From: Aquimarina sp. Aq107
GTDB lineage: Bacteria; Bacteroidota; Bacteroidia; Flavobacteriales; Flavobacteriaceae
DNA length: 64,000 nt
Assembly: GCF_943733665.1 (NCBI RefSeq)
Contig: NZ_OX030782.1
Span: 5,132,501 to 5,196,500 of the forward strand
Direction: 5' to 3'
Under the pieces are notes generated by a model, which made no database searches, was not told where the DNA came from, and saw only the letters and a program-made list of their open reading frames with translations. Shown one piece after another: positions 58,758 to 64,000 of this stretch. The stretch's first letter is position 1. The number at the start of each line of letters is the position of its first letter. Made by a program: the position numbers and the translations under genes.

Positions 58758-60347
58758 ATGAGACAAGAATTGTCATGGTTACTTATATGTATATTGTTAA
58801 TTATTTCTTTTTGTAAAGTTGTTGCACAGGTTGATAATAGTTTAGAAAAAGATAAGAAACAGATTAATGATGCATTGCAGGTTTTAAGAGTAGAGTTAAG
58901 AACTGCTCAGAAAAAAGGATCACCTATTGGTATTGCTGAGAAGTATTTTCTTTTAGGTGGCTTTTATCAAAATGCAAGAGTATATGATGAAGCTTTAGAA
59001 CAATATAATAAGGCTCTAGTTTTAATTGAAGAGAAAGACACTCTTTTTGTCCTTCTGAAAAACGAGATAGGTAACATATATCTCTCTACAAAGAATTTTC
59101 CTAAAGCCAAGCAGTATTTTAATCAGAGCAAATCAATATCCTCTAAATTTGGATATAAAAAAGGAGTAGCTATTGCTAAAAGATTGCTAGGGTCTTGTTT
59201 TGAAAAAGAAGGCGATTATCTTAGAGCTTTGCAATATCAAAAAGAGAGTCTTAAAATATTCTCGGAACTTCAGAATATTGAAGGTGTTGCTGTTGTAAAT
59301 GAAAACTTAGGAAGTATATACGAAGATTTAGAACAGTACGATGTAGCTTATGAATATTTTAAAAAGTCAAATGAGTACTTTGAAAAAATGGATAAGGCTG
59401 GAAAAATTAGCGTTTTTAATAATTTAGGAGATATATGTAGAAAAACTGGAAATTATAGTAAAGCTATAGAATATACGAATAAAGCGCATCAATGGGCGCT
59501 GTATTTTCAGGATAAATATCAAATTAAAAGCGCTCACAAGGATCTTTCTAAAACTTATAACCTTATGGGAGATTTTAAAAAAGCTTTTGATCATCTTTCC
59601 AAAAGTGAAAAAATTAATGAAGAGCTTATTCTGTCTGAAAATATTAATCAACTGAATACACTTCAGGTAATTTATGAAACCAAACGAAAAGAAGCTCAAA
59701 TAAGTGCATTATTGCAACAAAAAGAAATTAGTCGTGCTAATCAAAATCTGTTATTAGTTAGTTTAGCTGCTATTATGTTAATTGTAAGTGTCCTATATAT
59801 TTATTATCGAAAGAAAGGGAAAGAGAGCTTAAAAATTCAGGAGTTTGAACAAAGAACTTTGAAAGCAGAATTAGAGAAGAAGGAGTTTGAAGAAAAAAAC
59901 TTACAAAGGGAAATTCACTTAAAGACATCTACATTATCCAGATATAGCCTTCATCTGTCTCAGAAAAATAAAATTTTATCTGATTTGTCTTCTACCCTAT
60001 CTAATATAGCGGATAGAAAAGGGATAGATGTAAATACCAATATAAAACGTATAGTAAAAGAGATTAATTTCAACTTAAAGCAAGAAAGAGAATGGGACGA
60101 ATTCCATAATTTTTTTAAAGAGATTCATCCAGATTTTATTAAGAGATTATCCCAGTTATCTGAAGACAAACTATCACCTTCAGAATTGCGTTTAGGAATG
60201 TTATTACGACTCAATTTATCTTCAAAAGAAATTGCTTCTATTCTTAGAGTTACTCCGGATAGTGTAAGAGTAGCTCGATATAGATTACGAAAAAAACTAC
60301 CTATAAACCAAAAAGAAGAGTTGGTCAATTTTATGATTGCTTTGTAG
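58758..60347 (+). CDS. TPR-containing membrane regulator with LuxR-type HTH
   Basis: The 529-residue protein has an N-terminal signal or anchor, about six tetratricopeptide repeats (residues 60-300), one membrane helix (about 332-350), a coiled-coil stretch (355-405) and a C-terminal helix-turn-helix (about 470-525; SELRLGMLLRLNLSSKEIASIL, then SVRVARYRLRKKL). The periplasmic TPRs probably sense a partner and the cytoplasmic end binds DNA. The neighbouring TonB-dependent receptor and phytase genes are likely targets, perhaps in response to phosphorus supply. Confidence 0.88.
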   Translation: MRQELSWLLICILLIISFCKVVAQVDNSLEKDKKQINDALQVLRVELRTAQKKGSPIGIAEKYFLLGGFYQNARVYDEALEQYNKALVLIEEKDTLFVLLKNEIGNIYLSTKNFPKAKQYFNQSKSISSKFGYKKGVAIAKRLLGSCFEKEGDYLRALQYQKESLKIFSELQNIEGVAVVNENLGSIYEDLEQYDVAYEYFKKSNEYFEKMDKAGKISVFNNLGDICRKTGNYSKAIEYTNKAHQWALYFQDKYQIKSAHKDLSKTYNLMGDFKKAFDHLSKSEKINEELILSENINQLNTLQVIYETKRKEAQISALLQQKEISRANQNLLLVSLAAIMLIVSVLYIYYRKKGKESLKIQEFEQRTLKAELEKKEFEEKNLQREIHLKTSTLSRYSLHLSQKNKILSDLSSTLSNIADRKGIDVNTNIKRIVKEINFNLKQEREWDEFHNFFKEIHPDFIKRLSQLSEDKLSPSELRLGMLLRLNLSSKEIASILRVTPDSVRVARYRLRKKLPINQKEELVNFMIAL

Positions 60348-60524
60348 TAAAAACCAGAAAAATGAACTGTTCTTTTAGTCTATGTTATTGTAATGTAAAA
60401 AAATCTTAATTGTTGCCTTGTTGTTTATCGTTATTAAGAAAAATGTTTATCCTTTGTTGCTTTACGTTTTTAAAGTAAAACATTGTGTAGCAGTAGTTTT
60501 ATAGTGATTTTAAAACACTAACAA

Positions 60525-63392
60525 ATGACACCAATCAAATTACTAAAATTAGTATCTGTAACGCTCATTTTCTTTTTGAGTACACATTTTGTACAGGCTC
60601 AGAAAGGTTCTGTTAAAGGAATTATTACCGATGAGAATGGAATTTCCATGCCAGGAGCTTCTATTATAATTAATTCGATAAACAAAGCAACCATTTCTGA
60701 TTTTGACGGAAAGTTTACACTTGTTAATATAGAGGAAGGCAGCTATATGATCTTAGTGAAATATCTTGGATATGCTGATTTACAAAAAAAAGTGAATGTC
60801 TCTTCTTCTCGAACTACTTTTGTCTCTTTATCACTGCAAGCAGAAGGTGTTCAATTAGATGATGTTACTATTTCGGCTTATGGAAATAGCGGGCAAGCAA
60901 GAGCTTTAAATACGCAGAAGAATAATATTAATATTACTAATGTAGTATCAACGGATCAAATAGGAAAATTTCCTGATGCTAACATTGGAGATGCGGTAAA
61001 GCGTATTCCAGGGATAACTATGCAGGTAGATCAAGGAGAGGCACGAAATATTATTGTAAGAGGTTTATCTCCTCAGTTAAATTCTGTAACATTAAATGGA
61101 AGTAGAATCCCTTCTGCAGAAGGTGATAATAGAAATGTACAGATGGATTTAATACCGTCCGATATGATTCAAACCATAGAGGTTAATAAGGCAGTAACTC
61201 CCGATATGGAGGCGGATGCTTTAGGAGGGTCTGTTAATCTAGTAACTAGAACAGCTCCACAAGGGTTTAGGCTTTCTGCTACCTTGGGTTCAGGAATTAA
61301 TTTCATTACAGATAAAAGAATATTAAATGGTTCTTTTTTAGTTGGAGATCGATCTAAAAACAAAAAGTTTGGATGGATGTTATCAGCATCAATTAATGAT
61401 AATGATTTTGGGTCTGACAATATCGAGGCGCAATGGACAGATGAGTTTGAGTTTTATACAGGTGTTGATGATGCCGATGGCGAACCAATATTAGATGAGG
61501 TTTCTGTAAATCCGTATACTAATGAATTTCAGATAAGAACATATCTCGTTCAGAGAATTAGAAGAAGTTTTGCAGCAAATTTTGATTACGAATTTGATAA
61601 TAACAATTCGATGTATCTGAAAACAATCTATAACTGGCGCGATGATAGAGAAAATAGATTTCGATTAGAGCATCAAATATTAGATGCGGAAGATATAGAA
61701 GCAAGCGATTTTGAGGTGGTGAATGGGAATCTTACTCGTTTTCCAGTCCAAGTAGCGCGACAAACGAAAGGCGGAATAGATAATAATAGGAGTAAAAACC
61801 GAAGATTAGAAGATCAGCGTATGCAGAATTATAGTTTAGGTGGAGATCATTTGTTTGGAAATGTTAAGATAGATTGGATGGTCTCATTTGCTAAAGCGTC
61901 AGAGGAAAGGCTTAATGAAAGATATGCGGAATATCAATCAGAATATAGTATAATTAATGATAACTCTGATCCAGAATTTCCGATATATATGCCTGTTAAT
62001 AGTGCTGATGCTAATGATGTATCTGCTTTTGAATTTGGTGAGATTACCGAAGAAAATCAATATACAGAAGAGCAAGACATTAACTTCTTTGTAAATGCTG
62101 AATTATCCTCGGATTTTTTTGGTAAGGGTAATGGAACTATAAAGTTTGGAATACGAAGTAGATTGAAAAGTAAATTAAGAGATAATGACTTTTTTGAATT
62201 TGATTTAGAAGGAAGTGTTCCTACGTTGGGAAATGTTCCTACCCGTAGTTATAGTGATCCTGATTTTCTTGCTGGAAGTCAATACCAAGCTGGATTATAT
62301 GCAGATGAAAGATGGTTGGGAAGCCTTAGTCTTGTAGATGGAGAATCGGTTCCTGATGAGTTTTTAAGAGCTAATTATGATGTAGAAGAAGATGTGTTGG
62401 CAGGATATCTTATGGCGAATCAAAAGCTTTCAGAAAAGTTTAGCCTATTGGCAGGTATTAGATTAGAACATACCAAAATTAATGCTACTGGAAATCAAAT
62501 TGAAGATGAAGAAAATAGAGTGGGTGAGGTAACAGAAGAGCAATCATATATAAATGTGTTGCCAGGAATACATTTGAAATATGATCTTAATTCGCAAACC
62601 GTTTTTAGATTTGCTTGGACCAATACATTAGCAAGACCCAATTATGTTGATTTAGTGCCATCTCTTGATGTATTATTTGGGGATGAGGAGATTGTTACGG
62701 GTAACCCTGATCTTGATCCAACTACTTCTATGAATTTTGATGTAATGGCTGAACATTATTTTAAATCAGTTGGAATATTATCTGGAGGTTTATTTTACAA
62801 AAAAATAGATAATTTTATTTATACTTTTAGAGGAGAAACTGAGGATGATGGATTTGGTGCAGGTACAGAGGGGTTTGATATTTTTCAGCCACTTAATGGA
62901 GAAAATGCTTCTATTTTTGGAGCAGAGTTATCTATTCAACGTCAACTAGATTTTTTACCTGGTTTTGCTAAGAATTTTAGTGTATATCTTAATTACACAT
63001 TTCTTACTTCTAGTGCAGATGGAATCCGAAATGAAGATGGAGAAGAACGATCAGATCTCGATCTTCCGAATACATCACCAAATATGTTTAACGGATCTTT
63101 AGGATATAACAACAATAAGCTAAGTTTACGATTGTCTGCTAATTTTTCTGATGCATATATAGATGAGATAGGTGGAAACTCTTTTGAAGACAGGTATTAT
63201 GATAAGCAGTTTTTTCTGGATTTTAATGTAAGCTATGCAATTACGAAGAATTTAAGTGTTTATGCAGATTTAAATAATATTACCAATCAACCATTACGTT
63301 TTTATCAGGGAATATCAGAAAGAACAATGCAGGCAGAATATTACGAAAGACGCCTTACTTTTGGTTTGAAATATGATCTTTTTAAGAAATAA
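60525..63392 (+). CDS. TonB-dependent receptor, phytase-associated
   Basis: The 955-residue outer-membrane receptor has a signal peptide (ending FVQAQ near residue 26), a carboxypeptidase-regulatory-like domain (GIITDENGISMPGASI, to about 105), a plug (GKFPDANIGDAVKRIPGITMQ, IIVRGLSPQLNSVTLNG) and a long barrel with terminus LKYDLFKK. It is not closely similar to the tandem receptors near 10-16 kb. The phytase lipoprotein gene begins 17 bp later, so uptake of inositol phosphates or another phosphorylated product is likely. Confidence 0.92.
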   Translation: MTPIKLLKLVSVTLIFFLSTHFVQAQKGSVKGIITDENGISMPGASIIINSINKATISDFDGKFTLVNIEEGSYMILVKYLGYADLQKKVNVSSSRTTFVSLSLQAEGVQLDDVTISAYGNSGQARALNTQKNNINITNVVSTDQIGKFPDANIGDAVKRIPGITMQVDQGEARNIIVRGLSPQLNSVTLNGSRIPSAEGDNRNVQMDLIPSDMIQTIEVNKAVTPDMEADALGGSVNLVTRTAPQGFRLSATLGSGINFITDKRILNGSFLVGDRSKNKKFGWMLSASINDNDFGSDNIEAQWTDEFEFYTGVDDADGEPILDEVSVNPYTNEFQIRTYLVQRIRRSFAANFDYEFDNNNSMYLKTIYNWRDDRENRFRLEHQILDAEDIEASDFEVVNGNLTRFPVQVARQTKGGIDNNRSKNRRLEDQRMQNYSLGGDHLFGNVKIDWMVSFAKASEERLNERYAEYQSEYSIINDNSDPEFPIYMPVNSADANDVSAFEFGEITEENQYTEEQDINFFVNAELSSDFFGKGNGTIKFGIRSRLKSKLRDNDFFEFDLEGSVPTLGNVPTRSYSDPDFLAGSQYQAGLYADERWLGSLSLVDGESVPDEFLRANYDVEEDVLAGYLMANQKLSEKFSLLAGIRLEHTKINATGNQIEDEENRVGEVTEEQSYINVLPGIHLKYDLNSQTVFRFAWTNTLARPNYVDLVPSLDVLFGDEEIVTGNPDLDPTTSMNFDVMAEHYFKSVGILSGGLFYKKIDNFIYTFRGETEDDGFGAGTEGFDIFQPLNGENASIFGAELSIQRQLDFLPGFAKNFSVYLNYTFLTSSADGIRNEDGEERSDLDLPNTSPNMFNGSLGYNNNKLSLRLSANFSDAYIDEIGGNSFEDRYYDKQFFLDFNVSYAITKNLSVYADLNNITNQPLRFYQGISERTMQAEYYERRLTFGLKYDLFKK

Positions 63393-63409
63393 TACAGATA
63401 ATTTATTTT

Positions 63410-64000
63410 ATGAAAATTTATAGACTAATTCTTGTAGTGAGTGCTTCACTTATTATTTCGTGCGATAAAAAAGAACCGTTAATCAAACCAGATTTGATTA
63501 CAGAAAAAGTGTTATATGATACTGATGACCCTGCAATATGGGTTCATCCAACTGATCCTTCGAAAAGTATAATTTTTGGAACCGATAAAGATACTAACGG
63601 GGCTATTTATGCCTTTGATTTAGATGGGAAGGTAATTCCTGAAAAAGTGATCAGAGATATAAAATACCCAAATAATATCGATTTGGAATATGGATTTAGG
63701 TTAAATGATTCTACTACAACTGATATTATTGTTTTTACTGAAAGAGAAAAAAATCAAATCCGCTTATTTTCGGTTCCTGATATGAAACCACTTGATGATG
63801 GTGGTTTTCCTGTTTTTGAAGATGAAAAAAACCTAGAGTTAAGAAGGCCTATGGGAATAGGTTTGTATAAAAATCCGGATAACCATAGTGTTACCGCAAT
63901 TGTAAGTAGGAAATCAGGACCCGAAAATGATTACCTCTACCAATATCAACTGGTAAGTGATAGTTTGGGAGTACACGCTAAGTTAGTTAGGAAATTTGGA
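63410..64000 (+). CDS. Beta-propeller phytase (3-phytase) lipoprotein, N-terminal part
   Basis: The frame opens with ATG at 63410 and runs off the right edge after 197 codons. A lipoprotein signal ends in IISC (Cys18). The mature start has DTDDPAIWVHPTDPSKS, the signature opening of beta-propeller phytases, followed by GTDKDTNGAIYAFDLDGK and a propeller strand pattern (PMGIGLYKNP). Such enzymes use calcium to remove phosphate from phytate, here at the outer membrane. It follows the receptor by 17 bp and so is probably co-expressed. Confidence 0.92.
   Translation, partial: MKIYRLILVVSASLIISCDKKEPLIKPDLITEKVLYDTDDPAIWVHPTDPSKSIIFGTDKDTNGAIYAFDLDGKVIPEKVIRDIKYPNNIDLEYGFRLNDSTTTDIIVFTEREKNQIRLFSVPDMKPLDDGGFPVFEDEKNLELRRPMGIGLYKNPDNHSVTAIVSRKSGPENDYLYQYQLVSDSLGVHAKLVRKFG

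Noticed and set aside
1..64000. CRISPR arrays, tRNA or rRNA genes, prophage, insertion sequences
   Set aside because: None seen by eye: no regularly spaced repeats, no tRNA-like cloverleaf with a conserved TTC loop, no integrase or transposase motif.

Overview
The window comes from a marine-type member of the Bacteroidota, most likely family Flavobacteriaceae. Several signs agree: very AT-rich DNA, gldE-gldD gliding-motility genes next to mutY-ssb, many TonB-dependent receptors with N-terminal carboxypeptidase-regulatory domains, DUF4270 and DUF4199 proteins, LytTR and membrane AraC regulators, a ribosomal L21 fused to a helix-hairpin-helix tail, and promoters of the Bacteroidota type (-7 TAnnTTTG, sometimes with TTG about 20 bp upstream). 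I see no rRNA, tRNA, CRISPR array, prophage or insertion sequence; this is ordinary chromosome.

Layout. 1-10.3 kb: the 3' end of an aldo/keto reductase, radA, a secreted esterase-like protein, a panC-panD-flippase operon, and a divergent operon of a half-length glycogen-synthase-like protein, a DUF4270 lipoprotein and glmS. 10.4-19 kb: two tandem paralogous TonB-dependent receptors, a GDSL/SGNH lipoprotein and a convergent fatty-acid-hydroxylase-type membrane enzyme. 19.2-30.6 kb: atpD-atpC, a membrane LytTR regulator, an alpha/beta hydrolase, an unassigned lipoprotein, a large S9 peptidase, a GNAT acetyltransferase, a DEAD-box helicase and a membrane-anchored PPP-type phosphatase. 30.8-32.1 kb: a compact DUF2975-DUF2975-Xre operon whose promoter is bracketed by two matching inverted repeats.

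32.2-42.1 kb is the biotin region: bioF-bioD-bioA in one operon, then (after a lipoprotein, a Coa1-like protein, a hydrolase and a LytS/LytTR-type two-component pair) a FabF-like ketoacyl synthase with a complete Cys-His-His set, followed by bioB. No bioC or bioH is recognisable in the window, so the synthase is a candidate for making the pimeloyl precursor. 42.2-46 kb: a JmjC-like oxygenase, a membrane AraC regulator and an S41 lipoprotein protease. 45.8-48.5 kb, minus strand: HU, a 29-residue extremely basic protein, RNase E/G and recX. 48.6-53 kb: mutY-ssb-gldE-gldD and an EamA transporter. 53-56.5 kb: two M16 peptidases, one lacking the zinc site. 56.7-58.6 kb: DUF4199, rplU, rpmA and a small secreted protein. 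58.8-64 kb: a TPR/LuxR-type regulator, a TonB-dependent receptor and the start of a phytase lipoprotein, which look like a phosphorus-scavenging locus.

Many genes end in long, perfectly symmetrical hairpins, several serving convergent genes in both directions. Start codons were moved inward from the longest open frame where a promoter or family alignment from memory argued for it (glycogen-synthase-like, bioF, GNAT, recX, gldD, histidine kinase). Everything here is read by eye; no database search or folding program was run.
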